The notes under the pieces: generated by a model
What the model was told of the DNA's origin: nothing
Seen by the model: the letters and a program-made list of their open reading frames with translations, nothing else
Databases searched by the model: none
Shown: one piece after another, positions 35,134-43,372 of the stretch
How positions within the stretch are numbered: position 1 is the stretch's first letter
Layout of the letters: every line of letters begins with the position of its first letter
DNA from: Streptomyces sp. SAT1
GTDB lineage: Bacteria; Actinomycetota; Actinomycetes; Streptomycetales; Streptomycetaceae
Reading direction: 5' to 3'
NCBI RefSeq assembly: GCF_001654495.1
Contig: NZ_CP015849.1
Location: 4,811,501 to 4,875,500, forward strand
DNA length: 64,000 nucleotides
Made by a program: the position numbers and the translations under genes

Positions 35134-35550
35134 TCAGGCCGACGCGCAGTTCGGGCAGAGCCCGCGGTACGTCACCTCGACGTCGGAGACCGTGAAGCCG
35201 AAGCGCTCCGAGTCCGGGAGGTCGGCCAGCGGGTTGCCGCTCGGGTGGACGTCGCGGATCGCGCCGCAGCCGGCGCAGACCAGGTGGTGGTGCGGCTGGT
35301 GCGCGTTGGGGTCGTACCGCTTGGCGCGCTTGTCGGTGCTGACCTCCAGCACCTCGCCCAGCGTGACCAGCTCGCCCAGCGTGTTGTAGACGGTCGCCCG
35401 GGAGATCTCGGGGAGCCTCGTCACGGCTCGGGCGTGCACCTCGTCGGCCGTCAGATGGACGTGCTCGCCGTCCAGGACCTCGGCCACGACGCGCCGCTGC
35501 GCGGTCATGCGCCACCCGCGTCCCCGCAGCCGTTCCAGAAGGTCACTCAT
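35134..35550 (-). CDS. Fur-family peroxide-type repressor, CatR-like
   Basis: The 138-residue regulator has the Fur winged helix (MTAQRRVVAEVL, ISRATVYNTLGELVTLG), a metal-binding HxHHHL motif (HQPHHHLVCAGCG) and two CxxC pairs (CAGC, CPNC) for structural zinc. Fur proteins divergent from catalase in Streptomyces (CatR/PerR class) repress the catalase until peroxide oxidises them; that role is inferred from the 143-bp divergent arrangement. The start is ATG 35550. Confidence 0.9.
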   Translation of the reverse strand: MSDLLERLRGRGWRMTAQRRVVAEVLDGEHVHLTADEVHARAVTRLPEISRATVYNTLGELVTLGEVLEVSTDKRAKRYDPNAHQPHHHLVCAGCGAIRDVHPSGNPLADLPDSERFGFTVSDVEVTYRGLCPNCASA

Positions 35551-35610
35551 ACACACCAGCCTAACAGCAGCGAGAACAGATCCCGAACAAGTGTGACTTT
35601 GGAGTTCTAC

Positions 35611-35638
35611 TTGACTTAGACTTTGTCCATTGTAGGAT
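35611..35638 (+). promoter_or_regulatory. Catalase promoter
   Basis: TTGACT (35611-35616), 16-nt spacer, TAGGAT (35633-35638). The surrounding AT-rich sequence carries direct GACTTTG repeats (35595-35601 and 35619-35625) and a CAAGT...ACTTG dyad, plausible Fur-family operators shared with the divergent repressor gene. Confidence 0.65.
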
Positions 35639-35693
35639 CGGGACTGGCTTCGGCCAAGCGACAGGTACGACAGAAATTGCCGCAGGAGGCGAC

Positions 35694-37145
35694 GTGACCC
35701 AGGGGCCGCTCACCACGGAGGCCGGTGCTCCGGTAGCCGACAACCAGAACAGCGAGACCGCGGGCGTCGGCGGCCCGGTTCTCGTCCAGGACCAGCTCCT
35801 GCTGGAGAAGCTGGCGCACTTCAACCGCGAGCGCATCCCGGAGCGCGTGGTGCACGCGCGGGGCGCGGGCGCCTACGGCACGTTCACGGTCACCGCCGAT
35901 GTCACCGCGTACACCCGTGCCGCGTTCCTCTCCGAGGTCGGCAAGGAGACGGAGACCTTCCTCCGCTTCTCCACGGTGGCGGGCAACCTGGGCGCGGCGG
36001 ACGCGGTGCGCGACCCGCGCGGTTTCGCGCTGAAGTTCTACACCGAGGAGGGCAACTACGACCTCGTCGGCAACAACACCCCGGTGTTCTTCATCAAGGA
36101 CGCCATCAAGTTCCCCGACTTCATCCACACCCAGAAGCGCGACCCGTACACGGGCAGCCAGGAGCCGGACAACGTCTGGGACTTCTGGAGCCTGTCCCCG
36201 GAGAGCACGCACCAGGTGACCTGGCTCTTCGGCGACCGCGGCATCCCGGCCTCCTACCGCCACATGGACGGCTTCGGCTCGCACACCTACCAGTGGAACA
36301 ACGAGGCCGGCGAGTCCTTCTGGGTCAAGTACCACTTCAAGACGGACCAGGGCATCAAGTGCCTGACCGCCGAGGAGGCCGACGTCCTGGCGGGCAAGGA
36401 CCCCGACTCGCACCAGCGCGACCTGCGCGAGGCGATCGAGCGCGGCGAGTTCCCGTCCTGGACGGTGTACGTGCAGATCATGCCGGTGGCCGAGGCGGCG
36501 GGGTACCGCTTCAACCCGTTCGACCTGACCAAGGTGTGGCCGCACGCGGACTACCCGCTGATCGAGTTCGGCAAGCTGGAGCTGAACCGCAACCCGGAGA
36601 ACGTCTTCGCCGAGGTCGAGCAGTCGATCTTCACCCCGGCCAACTTCGTGCCCGGCATCGGCCCGTCCCCGGACAAGATGCTCCAGGGCCGCCTGTTCGC
36701 CTACGGCGACGCCCACCGCTACCGCGTCGGCATCAACGCCGGGCACCTGCCGGTGAACCGCCCGCACGCGACCGAGGCCCGCTCCCACGCCCGTGACGGC
36801 CACCTGTACGACGGCCGGCACAAGGGCGCGAAGAACTACGAGCCGAACAGCTTCGGCGGCCCGTTCCAGACGGACCGGCCGCTGTGGCAGCCCGTCGCGG
36901 TCACCGGGGCCACCGGCGACCACGCGGCCCCGGCACACGCCGAGGACAACGACTTCGTCCAGGCGGGCGACCTCTACCGGCTGATGACGGACGAGGAGAA
37001 GGACCGGCTGATCGGCAACCTCGCCGGTGCGATCTCCCAGGTCTCGCGCGAGGACATCGTCGAGCGCGCGGTCGACAACTTCCGTCAGGCCGACGGGGAC
37101 TTCGGCAAGCGGCTGGAGGCCGCCGTGCGAGCGCTGCGCGGCTGA
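35694..37145 (+). CDS. Monofunctional haem catalase
   Basis: The 483-residue protein is a small-subunit clade catalase. The catalytic His is in RVVHARGAGAYG, the Asn in DLVGNNTPVFF, and the haem-ligand Tyr in RLFAYGDAHRYR. It decomposes hydrogen peroxide in the cytosol. GTG 35694 has AGGAGG at 35684-35689. It is divergent from the Fur-family gene and has a consensus-like promoter, so peroxide-inducible control is likely. A hairpin at 37176-37203 follows. Confidence 0.96.
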   Translation: MTQGPLTTEAGAPVADNQNSETAGVGGPVLVQDQLLLEKLAHFNRERIPERVVHARGAGAYGTFTVTADVTAYTRAAFLSEVGKETETFLRFSTVAGNLGAADAVRDPRGFALKFYTEEGNYDLVGNNTPVFFIKDAIKFPDFIHTQKRDPYTGSQEPDNVWDFWSLSPESTHQVTWLFGDRGIPASYRHMDGFGSHTYQWNNEAGESFWVKYHFKTDQGIKCLTAEEADVLAGKDPDSHQRDLREAIERGEFPSWTVYVQIMPVAEAAGYRFNPFDLTKVWPHADYPLIEFGKLELNRNPENVFAEVEQSIFTPANFVPGIGPSPDKMLQGRLFAYGDAHRYRVGINAGHLPVNRPHATEARSHARDGHLYDGRHKGAKNYEPNSFGGPFQTDRPLWQPVAVTGATGDHAAPAHAEDNDFVQAGDLYRLMTDEEKDRLIGNLAGAISQVSREDIVERAVDNFRQADGDFGKRLEAAVRALRG

Positions 37146-37175
37146 CTCCGGCACTGGACCGTTTGCCGGACGGGC

Positions 37176-37203
37176 GGGCCGGGTTCCTTCGGGGACCCGG
37201 CCC
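37176..37203. terminator. Hairpin after the catalase gene
   Basis: GGGCCGGGT and ACCCGGCCC pair around a short C/T-rich and G-rich centre, 30 nt after the stop; the CBS gene converges from the other side. Confidence 0.7.
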
Positions 37204-37252
37204 GTCGCCGTACGTCCGCGATCGTCGCCGTACGTCCGTCACCGTACGTCCG
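37203..37252. repeat. Three short repeats containing CGTACG
   Basis: CGTCGCCGTACGTCCG occurs at 37203 and again at 37223, followed by a shortened copy (CACCGTACGTCCG) at 37240. Each copy carries the palindrome CGTACG. It fills the gap between converging catalase and CBS genes. Confidence 0.7.
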
Positions 37253-37268
37253 CGTCCGTGGCGCGGGC

Positions 37269-37685
37269 TCAGACGGGCACCCGGGCCGGGTGCCGCCGCA
37301 CCGGCGCCCAGCAGCGGATGATGTCGCGGACCGAGACCACACCGGCCGGCTCGCCGCCGTCCAGGACGATGAGATGGCGGAAGCCGCCGCCTGCCATGGC
37401 CCGCGCCGCCTCCTCCAGGGTCCAGGCGGGGGCCGCGAAGACCACGTCGGTGGTGGTGTGGGCGTGGGCGTGCTCGGAGTCCGGGTTCTGGCCCAGGCCG
37501 ACGGAGTTGAGGATGTCGCGTTCGGTGAGGATGCCGATGCCGCCGGCGTCGGGGTCGTGCACGACGGCGGCGCCGACACCGCGGGCGGACATCAGGACGG
37601 CGGCCTCGCGCAGGGTGTGGGCGGGACCGATGGTGAGGACCACCGTGCTCATGGCGTCACGGACGAGCAGGGGAGGGACGGGCAT
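37269..37685 (-). CDS. CBS-pair domain protein
   Basis: The 138-residue protein consists of two CBS motifs (VRDAMSTVVLTIGPAHTLREA with GIGILTERDIL, and DVVFAAPAWTLEEAARAM with PAGVVSVRDII). CBS pairs bind adenosyl ligands and usually sense energy state. No enzymatic domain is attached, so it probably acts by binding a partner. The start is ATG 37685, with AGGAGG about 12 nt upstream. A perfect AT-rich dyad lies about 105 bp upstream. Confidence 0.88.
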   Translation of the reverse strand: MPVPPLLVRDAMSTVVLTIGPAHTLREAAVLMSARGVGAAVVHDPDAGGIGILTERDILNSVGLGQNPDSEHAHAHTTTDVVFAAPAWTLEEAARAMAGGGFRHLIVLDGGEPAGVVSVRDIIRCWAPVRRHPARVPV

Positions 37686-37788
37686 GGGGCGGAGCCACCT
37701 CCTCAAGGAATCCACGCGCAGCACGCTCCTGTACGGGAGGCGCGGAGTGCGCGCACCCGTGCGGGAGCGGCCCGCGTGAGGGTGGGAT

Positions 37789-37806
37789 TCACTTGTTCAC
37801 AAGTGA
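37789..37806. promoter_or_regulatory. Perfect dyad TCACTTGT-TC-ACAAGTGA, candidate operator
   Basis: An 18-bp perfect inverted repeat of low G+C in very GC-rich surroundings, about 105 bp upstream of the CBS gene and downstream of hisN. The symmetry and length fit a dimeric repressor site. Confidence 0.55.
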
Positions 37807-37913
37807 GGGGGCTCCCAGAGTCGCAGGCGGGACGGGGTGCAACAAGAGGGCGTGCGCGGCCGGGCGGGGGCGCGCACGGGCGTCCGCCGCGATCCGGCCG
37901 CGCCGGTCGTGAT

Positions 37914-38714
37914 TCAGCCGCGCCGGTTGAGATACCCCAGCATCTCGTCGTGCAGCAGGCCGTTGGAGGCCGCCGCGTTGCCGCTGTGCGGTCCCGGGCG
38001 GCCGTCGAGGCCGGTGAAGGTGCCGCCGGCCTCGGTGACGACGATCGCGTTCGCGGCCATGTCCCACAGCGACAGCTCGGGCTCGGCGCAGATGTCCACC
38101 GCGCCCTCGGCGACCAGCATGTACGGCCAGAAGTCGCCGTACGCGCGCGTGCGCCACACCTCGCGGGTCAGGTCGAGGAAGCCGTCCAGCCGCCCCTGCT
38201 CCTCCCAGCCGCTGAGCGAGGAGTACGCGAAGGAGGCGTCCGGCAGTGAGGAGACCCGGGAGACCTGGAGGCGGGAGGCCTGCGACAGGCTGCGCCCGGT
38301 GAACGCGCCGTGTCCCTTCGCCGCCCACCAGCGGCGGCCCAGCGCGGGCGCGGAGACGAGGCCGACGACCGGCTGGTAGCCGCCCTCGCCCGCCTCGGTC
38401 AGGGCGATCAGCGTGGCCCAGACGGGCACACCGCGCACATAGTTCTTGGTGCCGTCGATCGGGTCGACGACCCAGCGCCGGGGGCCCGTGCCCTCGACGC
38501 CGTACTCCTCGCCGAGGACCGCGTCGCGCGGCCGGGCGCGCTGGAGCTGACCGCGGATCAGCTCCTCGGCGGCCTTGTCCGCTTCGCTGACCGGGGTCAT
38601 GTCGGGCTTCGTCTCGACCTTGAGGTCGAGGGCCTTGAAGCGGTCCATCGTGGCGGCGTCCGCCGCGTCCGCGAGGACGTGGGCCAGGCGCAGATCGTCG
38701 AGATAGTCGGGCAT
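37914..38714 (-). CDS. hisN: Histidinol-phosphatase HisN (inositol-monophosphatase family)
   Basis: The 266-residue protein has the lithium-sensitive phosphatase motifs: GEEYGVEG, WVVDPIDGTKNY and LWDMAANAIVVTEAGG. In actinobacteria the orthologous HisN performs the histidinol-phosphate dephosphorylation step of histidine biosynthesis; general inositol-monophosphatase activity is the alternative. It is not adjacent to other his genes. The start is ATG 38714. Confidence 0.85.
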   Translation of the reverse strand: MPDYLDDLRLAHVLADAADAATMDRFKALDLKVETKPDMTPVSEADKAAEELIRGQLQRARPRDAVLGEEYGVEGTGPRRWVVDPIDGTKNYVRGVPVWATLIALTEAGEGGYQPVVGLVSAPALGRRWWAAKGHGAFTGRSLSQASRLQVSRVSSLPDASFAYSSLSGWEEQGRLDGFLDLTREVWRTRAYGDFWPYMLVAEGAVDICAEPELSLWDMAANAIVVTEAGGTFTGLDGRPGPHSGNAAASNGLLHDEMLGYLNRRG

Positions 38715-38798
38715 GCGGGGAACGGTATCCGGCCGAGGTGACGCAATGCCACAGGGGAAGCTGAACGCGGGGTGTCCGCCGGATGCCGTCGGGGAGTC

Positions 38799-38827
38799 TT
38801 GACAGTGCCCTCTTCCGCGCCAAACCT
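38799..38827 (+). promoter_or_regulatory. Promoter of the TetR gene
   Basis: A consensus TTGACA (38799-38804) is followed after 17 nt by AAACCT (38822-38827), about 50 nt before the start codon. Confidence 0.55.
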
Positions 38828-38878
38828 GTGGTCCTAGAGCCGTCGTACGGGACCCGCACGCGTCCCCGGGAGGCGATG

Positions 38879-39685
38879 ATGCCGGCAGCGCGGGAATCCT
38901 TGCTGGACGCCGCGCGTACGGCGCTGGCCCGGCGGCCGTGGTCCGCGGTGCGGATGGTGGACGTGGCCGCCGCGGCGGGCGTGTCGCGGCAGACGCTCTA
39001 CAACGAGTTCGGCGGCAAGGACGGGCTGGCGCGGGCCCTGGTCAGGAGCGAGGCGGACGGCTATCTCGCCGGGGTGGAACGCGCCTTGGCGGGCGCCGGT
39101 GATCCGGTACGGCGCCTGACGGCCGTGGCCGAGTGGACCGCGTCGGCCGCCCACGGCAACGCGGTGGTGCGGGCCATGCTGACCGGGTGCTGGGACGAAC
39201 GGCTGCCCGTGCCGAGGCCGTCGGCGGCCGCACCCTTCGGTGCCGGCCCGGCCCGGCGCGGGGCGCTGCCCTCGCCCGCCGATCTGCTCACGACCGTCCG
39301 CGACCGGGCCGTGGCCGCGCTGTCCGACCCGCAGGGCCGGGACGGGCCGGGACGAGCGGATGCGCCGGGCGGACGGGACGCGCCGGGCGGAGCGGATGTG
39401 CCGTGCGCGCCGGGCGTGTCGCGCACCCCCGCGGCGCCGGAGCCGCCTGAGCCGTCAAGTCCACCGGACTCACCAACCCCACCTGGCTCACGGACCCCAC
39501 CTGACTCTCCGACCCCACCTGGCTCACCGGCCCCGTCGGCCCCGCGGGCCCCCGCGGACGGTGCCGAACTCGCGGACGTCTGCGAACTGGTGTTCAGGCT
39601 GGCGCTGTCCTGCGTGGCCGCGCCGCCGGAAGAGGCCGGCGTCACCGCGCTGGTGAGCGGAGTGCTGCGCCGCCACCCCCTGTGA
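38879..39685 (+). CDS. TetR-family regulator with Pro/Ser repeat insertion
   Basis: The 268-residue protein starts with a TetR DNA-binding domain (ARESLLDAARTALARRP, VDVAAAAGVSRQTLYNEFGGK). The ligand domain is interrupted by about 70 residues of low-complexity Gly/Asp/Pro sequence, including hexapeptide repeats (DSPTPP, GSRTPP, DSPTPP, GSPAPS) encoded by an 18-bp tandem repeat. ATG 38879 has GGGAGG 5 nt upstream; an ATG three bases earlier is too close. It converges on the SMR transporter gene, which could be its target, but no operator was identified. Confidence 0.85.
   Translation: MPAARESLLDAARTALARRPWSAVRMVDVAAAAGVSRQTLYNEFGGKDGLARALVRSEADGYLAGVERALAGAGDPVRRLTAVAEWTASAAHGNAVVRAMLTGCWDERLPVPRPSAAAPFGAGPARRGALPSPADLLTTVRDRAVAALSDPQGRDGPGRADAPGGRDAPGGADVPCAPGVSRTPAAPEPPEPSSPPDSPTPPGSRTPPDSPTPPGSPAPSAPRAPADGAELADVCELVFRLALSCVAAPPEEAGVTALVSGVLRRHPL
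39449..39538 (+). repeat. 18-bp tandem repeat inside the TetR gene
   Basis: Four good copies (39467, 39485, 39503, 39521) of an 18-bp unit resembling GACTCACCAACCCCACCT, plus a degenerate first copy at 39449. Each adds six in-frame residues. Confidence 0.85.
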
Positions 39686-39745
39686 TGCAGCCCCCTGTGG
39701 CACCGCCCCCTGTGACACCACCCCCGTAGTGCCGCCCCTGTGACC
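39674..39745. repeat. Degenerate ~15-bp repeats spanning the TetR stop codon
   Basis: The core CCCCCTGTG recurs at 39676, 39691 and 39706, then as CCCCCGTAG at 39721 and CCCCTGTG at 39735. The first copy contains the TGA stop of the TetR gene. Confidence 0.75.
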
Positions 39746-39755
39746 GCGCGGCGGT

Positions 39756-40079
39756 TCAGTGCGAGGAACCGGACAGCTGGAGTCCGATCACGCCGAAGAT
39801 GACCAGGCTGATCGAGACGATCTTCAGCGTCGACACCAGGTCGCCGAGGAAGATCATCCCGTAGATCGCGGTCCCCGCCGCGCCGATGCCGGTCCACACC
39901 GCGTAGGCGGGCCCCACGTCCAGCTTGCGCAGCGACAGGGTGAGCAGACCGAAGCTGCCGAGGGCGAAGCAGGCGAAGGCGATGGTGGGCCACAGCCGGG
40001 TGAAGCCGTGCGAGAGTTTCAGACAGACGGCGAAGCCGGTCTCGAGCAGTCCCGCGACGATGACCAGCAGCCACGCCAT
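39756..40079 (-). CDS. Small multidrug resistance (SMR) transporter, SugE/Gdx-like
   Basis: The 107-residue protein has four membrane helices, the essential membrane Glu (GLLETGFAVCLKLS) and the VGPAYAVWTGIGAAGTAIYG signature. The sequence looks closer to the SugE/Gdx branch (guanidinium or quaternary ammonium export) than to EmrE; this is by eye. It functions as an antiparallel dimer in the membrane. No guanidine riboswitch is apparent upstream. It converges on the TetR gene. Confidence 0.88.
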   Translation of the reverse strand: MAWLLVIVAGLLETGFAVCLKLSHGFTRLWPTIAFACFALGSFGLLTLSLRKLDVGPAYAVWTGIGAAGTAIYGMIFLGDLVSTLKIVSISLVIFGVIGLQLSGSSH

Positions 40080-40185
40080 GTGCTGTCCTCCCGTGTGTGC
40101 GCGTTCCGTGGCCGCTCCGGCTCGGTGCGATTATGCACTTACCTGCCCGCTGGGCTGCCAAACAACGCGGGCGCCCCGGCCCGGT

Positions 40186-41196
40186 TCAGTCGCCCTCGGT
40201 CCGCTCCCGGGTGGCCAGCAGCCGGCGCAGCGAGTACAGCCGGGCCGGATCGGCGTGGCCGTCCGCCACCCAGGCGTCCAGCGCGCAGTCCGGCTCGTCG
40301 TGGCTGCACGCGCGCGGGCAGCCCTCGGTGCCCGGCTCCAGGTCGGGGAAGGCGAGGATGACCCGGGACGGGTCGATGTGGGCGAGTCCGAAGGACCGTA
40401 CGCCCGGGGTGTCGACGACCCAGCCCGTGTCGCCCGCCAGCGGCAGTGCCAGCGCCGAGGTGGTGGTGTGCCGGCCCCGGCCGGTCACCGCGTTCACATG
40501 TCCCGTGGTGCGCCGGCGCTCCTCGGGGACCAGGGCGTTGACGAGCGTGGTCTTGCCGACGCCGGAGTGCCCGACGAACGCCGTGACCCGGCCGCCCAGA
40601 TGCGCGCGCACCCGGTCCGCCGCGCCGCCGCTCTCCAGCTCCTCCCGGCTGGTGACGACATGGGGGATGTCCAGCGCCCCGTACAGCTCCAGGAGCTTGT
40701 CCGGCGGCGCCAGGTCCGACTTGGTCATCACCAGCAGCGGGGTCAGACCCGCGTCGTACGCCGCCACCAGGCAGCGGTCGATCAGCCGCGGGCGCGGCTC
40801 GGGGTCGGCCAGCGCGGTGACGATGGCCAGTTGGTCGGCGTTGGCGACGACCACGCGCTCGTAGGGGTCGTCGTCGTCGGCCGTGCGGCGCAGGACGGAG
40901 GAGCGCTCCTCGATGCGGACGATGCGCGCGAGGGTGTCCTTCTGGCCGGTCAGATCACCGACCAGGGCCACCTGGTCGCCCACGACCGCGGCCTTGCGGC
41001 CCAGCTCGCGGGCCTTCATCGCGACGACCGTGCGCCCGTCGACCAGGCAGGTCAGCCGCCCCCGGTCGACGGTGAGCACCATGCCCTCGGCGGCGTCCTC
41101 GTGCTTGGGGCGGATGTGGGTGCGCGGCCGGTTGCCCTTGCGGTTGGGCCGGGAGCGGATGTCGTCCTCGTCGGTGTGCTTGCCGTAGCGGCGCAT
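40186..41196 (-). CDS. rsgA: Ribosome small-subunit-dependent GTPase A (RsgA)
   Basis: The 336-residue protein is a circularly permuted GTPase: an OB-fold region, MTKSDL, GHSGVGKTTLVNAL and DTPGVRSFGL, then a zinc-binding CPRACSHDEPDC. RsgA checks late maturation of the 30S ribosomal subunit. It starts at ATG 41196, 17 nt after the aroA stop, so it is likely in an operon with aroA. Confidence 0.95.
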   Translation of the reverse strand: MRRYGKHTDEDDIRSRPNRKGNRPRTHIRPKHEDAAEGMVLTVDRGRLTCLVDGRTVVAMKARELGRKAAVVGDQVALVGDLTGQKDTLARIVRIEERSSVLRRTADDDDPYERVVVANADQLAIVTALADPEPRPRLIDRCLVAAYDAGLTPLLVMTKSDLAPPDKLLELYGALDIPHVVTSREELESGGAADRVRAHLGGRVTAFVGHSGVGKTTLVNALVPEERRRTTGHVNAVTGRGRHTTTSALALPLAGDTGWVVDTPGVRSFGLAHIDPSRVILAFPDLEPGTEGCPRACSHDEPDCALDAWVADGHADPARLYSLRRLLATRERTEGD

Positions 41197-41213
41197 GACG
41201 TGTTCCTTGCGCC

Positions 41214-42545
41214 CTACGACCCGAGCATCCCGGTCCACAGCTCGGGGAAGTCCGGGAGGGTCTTCGCCGTCGTCGCCACGTTCTCGATCTGCACGCCTTC
41301 GACCGCCAGGCCGATGATCGCACCGGCCGTCGCCATGCGGTGGTCCTCGTAGGTGTGGAAGACCCCGCCGTGCAGCCGCCGCGGGCGGATGTGCAGTCCG
41401 TCGGCGGTCTCGGTCACGTCGCCGCCGAGTTCGTTGATCTCCTTGGTGAGCGCGGCCAGCCGGTCCGTCTCGTGCAGCCGCAGATGCGCCACGCCCCGCA
41501 GCGTCGAGGGGGAGTCGGCGAGCGCGGCGACCGCCGCGATGCCGGGGGTCAGCTCGCCGACCTCGCCCAGGTCCACGTCGATGCCGTGCACCGCGCCCGA
41601 TCCGGTGAACACCAGACCGTAGTCGGACAGTTCGCAGGAGCCGCCCATCTCGGTGAAGATCTCCCGCAGCCGGTCGCCGGGCTGGGTCGTCCGCTGCGGC
41701 CAGTCGGGGATGACGACCTTGCCGCCGGTCACCAGCGCCGCCGCCAGGAACGGCTGCGCGTTCGACAGGTCCGGCTCGACGGTCAGGTCGCGGCCGAGCA
41801 GCGCGCCCGGGGTGACCCGCCACACGTTCGGCTCGCCGCCCGACTCCGGGGTGTCCACCTGGGCGCCGACCGCGCGCAGCATGTCCACCGTCATCCGGAT
41901 GTGCGGCATCGACGGCAGCGTCGCCCCGGTGTGGCGGACCTCGACGCCCTGGTTGAAGCGCGGTCCGGACAGCAGCAGGGCGCTGACGAACTGGGAGGAC
42001 GAGGAGGCGTCGATCTCCACCGGGCCGCCGTCCAGGGCACCGCCGCCGTGCACGGTCAGCGGCAGTGCGCCGCGGCCGTCGTCGTCGATCCGGGCGCCGA
42101 GGGCGCGCAGCGCGTCGATCACGCCGTGCAGCGGGCGCTCGTAGGAGCGCGGGTCGCCGTCGAAGCGGATGGGGCCGTCGGCGAGCGCGGCGACCGGCGG
42201 CAGGAAGCGCATCACGGTGCCGGCGTTGCCCACGTCGACCGTGGCGGGGCCGTGCAGTCCGGCGGGGATCACCCGCCACGCCTCGCCGGAGCCGCCCGCA
42301 CCCGAGGTGCTGGACGACACCGTCTCCTCGATGCCGACGCCCATCTCCCGCAGCGCGCCGGCCATCAGCAGGGTGTCCCGGGAGCGCAGCGGGCGGCGCA
42401 GCCAGCCCGGTTCGGAGGCCAGGGCGGCCAGGACCAGGGCGCGGTTGGTGACCGACTTGGACCCGGGCACGTGGACCGTCGCGTCGACGGCTCCGCTCGC
42501 GTGCGGGGCGGGCCAGAGGGCGGTGTGGGCGGGGTTCGGGGCCAT
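41214..42545 (-). CDS. aroA: 3-phosphoshikimate 1-carboxyvinyltransferase (EPSP synthase)
   Basis: The 443-residue protein shows the AroA signatures PGSKSVTNRALVLAALA, the active-site segments GNAGTVMRFL and YERPLHGVIDALRALGARI, and RLHETDRLAALTKEINELGG. It catalyses the sixth step of the shikimate pathway in the cytosol. The M50 gene lies 56 nt upstream and rsgA 17 nt downstream, so the three are probably co-transcribed. ATG 42545 is preceded by TATAAGG-type sequence that may include its ribosome site. Confidence 0.96.
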   Translation of the reverse strand: MAPNPAHTALWPAPHASGAVDATVHVPGSKSVTNRALVLAALASEPGWLRRPLRSRDTLLMAGALREMGVGIEETVSSSTSGAGGSGEAWRVIPAGLHGPATVDVGNAGTVMRFLPPVAALADGPIRFDGDPRSYERPLHGVIDALRALGARIDDDGRGALPLTVHGGGALDGGPVEIDASSSSQFVSALLLSGPRFNQGVEVRHTGATLPSMPHIRMTVDMLRAVGAQVDTPESGGEPNVWRVTPGALLGRDLTVEPDLSNAQPFLAAALVTGGKVVIPDWPQRTTQPGDRLREIFTEMGGSCELSDYGLVFTGSGAVHGIDVDLGEVGELTPGIAAVAALADSPSTLRGVAHLRLHETDRLAALTKEINELGGDVTETADGLHIRPRRLHGGVFHTYEDHRMATAGAIIGLAVEGVQIENVATTAKTLPDFPELWTGMLGS

Positions 42546-42601
42546 GCGCCCACTCTATAAGGAGGGCGTCGCCCCGGCCCTCCTCACGGTGCTGCGGACG
42601 A

Positions 42602-43324
42602 TCACATCCCGAGCAGCCAGCGGCCCCCGCCCATCAGCGAGCACAGCGACACCGCGTGGAAGAGGAACAGCCACAGGGCCGCCGGGACGTGCGTCAGCCG
42701 GGACAGCTGGTCCGCGTCCGAGTCGCCGGCGCCCCCGCGCGAGCGCTTGACCTGGAGCTCGAAGGCCGGGCGCACCCCGCCCAGCAGCAGGAACCACACC
42801 ACGGCGTACGCGAACGCGGCCTGCACCTGCGGTCCCGCCAGCCAGGACACCAGCAGGAACGTGCCGCCGGTGAGGACGACGGTCAGCACCCCGTACGCGT
42901 TGCGGATCATCACCAGCATCGCCACCAGCAGTGCCGTGGCCGCCCACAGCAGCAGCGTGACGTGCCCGGCGGCCAGCAGGGCGGCGCCGCCGAGCCCCAG
43001 CAGCGGGGGAGCGGTGTAGCCGGACGCGGCCGTGAGGATCATGCCGAGGCCGTACGGCTTGCCGCGGCTGACGGTGAGGCCGCTGGTGTCGGAGTGCAGC
43101 CGGATCCCGGTCAGCGTGCGGCCGGTGAGCAGGGCGACCAGACCGTGGCCGCCCTCGTGGGCGATGGTGATGGCGTTGCGGGATATCCGCCACAGGGTGT
43201 GCGGGGCCACCACCACGAGGGCGGCGGCAGCGGTGGCGAGCACCACCCACAGGTCCGGGTCGGGCTGGGTGCCGACGAGCCGGTCCCAGAGGGCGGGCAG
43301 CGCGACGGCGGCGAGGCTGTCCAT
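42602..43324 (-). CDS. M50-family membrane metallopeptidase
   Basis: The 240-residue protein has about five or six membrane helices and an HExxH zinc site in the second (ITIAHEGGHGLVALLTGR), as in M50B site-2-type proteases. No PDZ domain is present. Substrate unknown. It starts at ATG 43324 and lies upstream of aroA-rsgA on the same strand, divergent from the SRAP gene (48 bp between starts). Confidence 0.88.
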   Translation of the reverse strand: MDSLAAVALPALWDRLVGTQPDPDLWVVLATAAAALVVVAPHTLWRISRNAITIAHEGGHGLVALLTGRTLTGIRLHSDTSGLTVSRGKPYGLGMILTAASGYTAPPLLGLGGAALLAAGHVTLLLWAATALLVAMLVMIRNAYGVLTVVLTGGTFLLVSWLAGPQVQAAFAYAVVWFLLLGGVRPAFELQVKRSRGGAGDSDADQLSRLTHVPAALWLFLFHAVSLCSLMGGGRWLLGM

Positions 43325-43372
43325 TCCTGAGGGGCTCCCTGTCGTCGTTCGGAGTCTGGCAGTGTGGCATGT

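Noticed and set aside
39584..39595. GAACTGGTGTTC, a perfect LexA/SOS-box core
   Set aside because: It lies inside the TetR coding sequence, near no promoter, and no damage-inducible gene follows. A chance match is the simplest reading.
39449..39745. Possible CRISPR-like array
   Set aside because: The repeats are short, contiguous, degenerate and partly coding, with no spacers or cas genes; they are minisatellites.
40080..40185. Guanidine (ykkC-type) riboswitch upstream of the SugE-like transporter
   Set aside because: The short GC-rich region shows neither the conserved ACGR motifs nor the paired stems expected of guanidine riboswitches.
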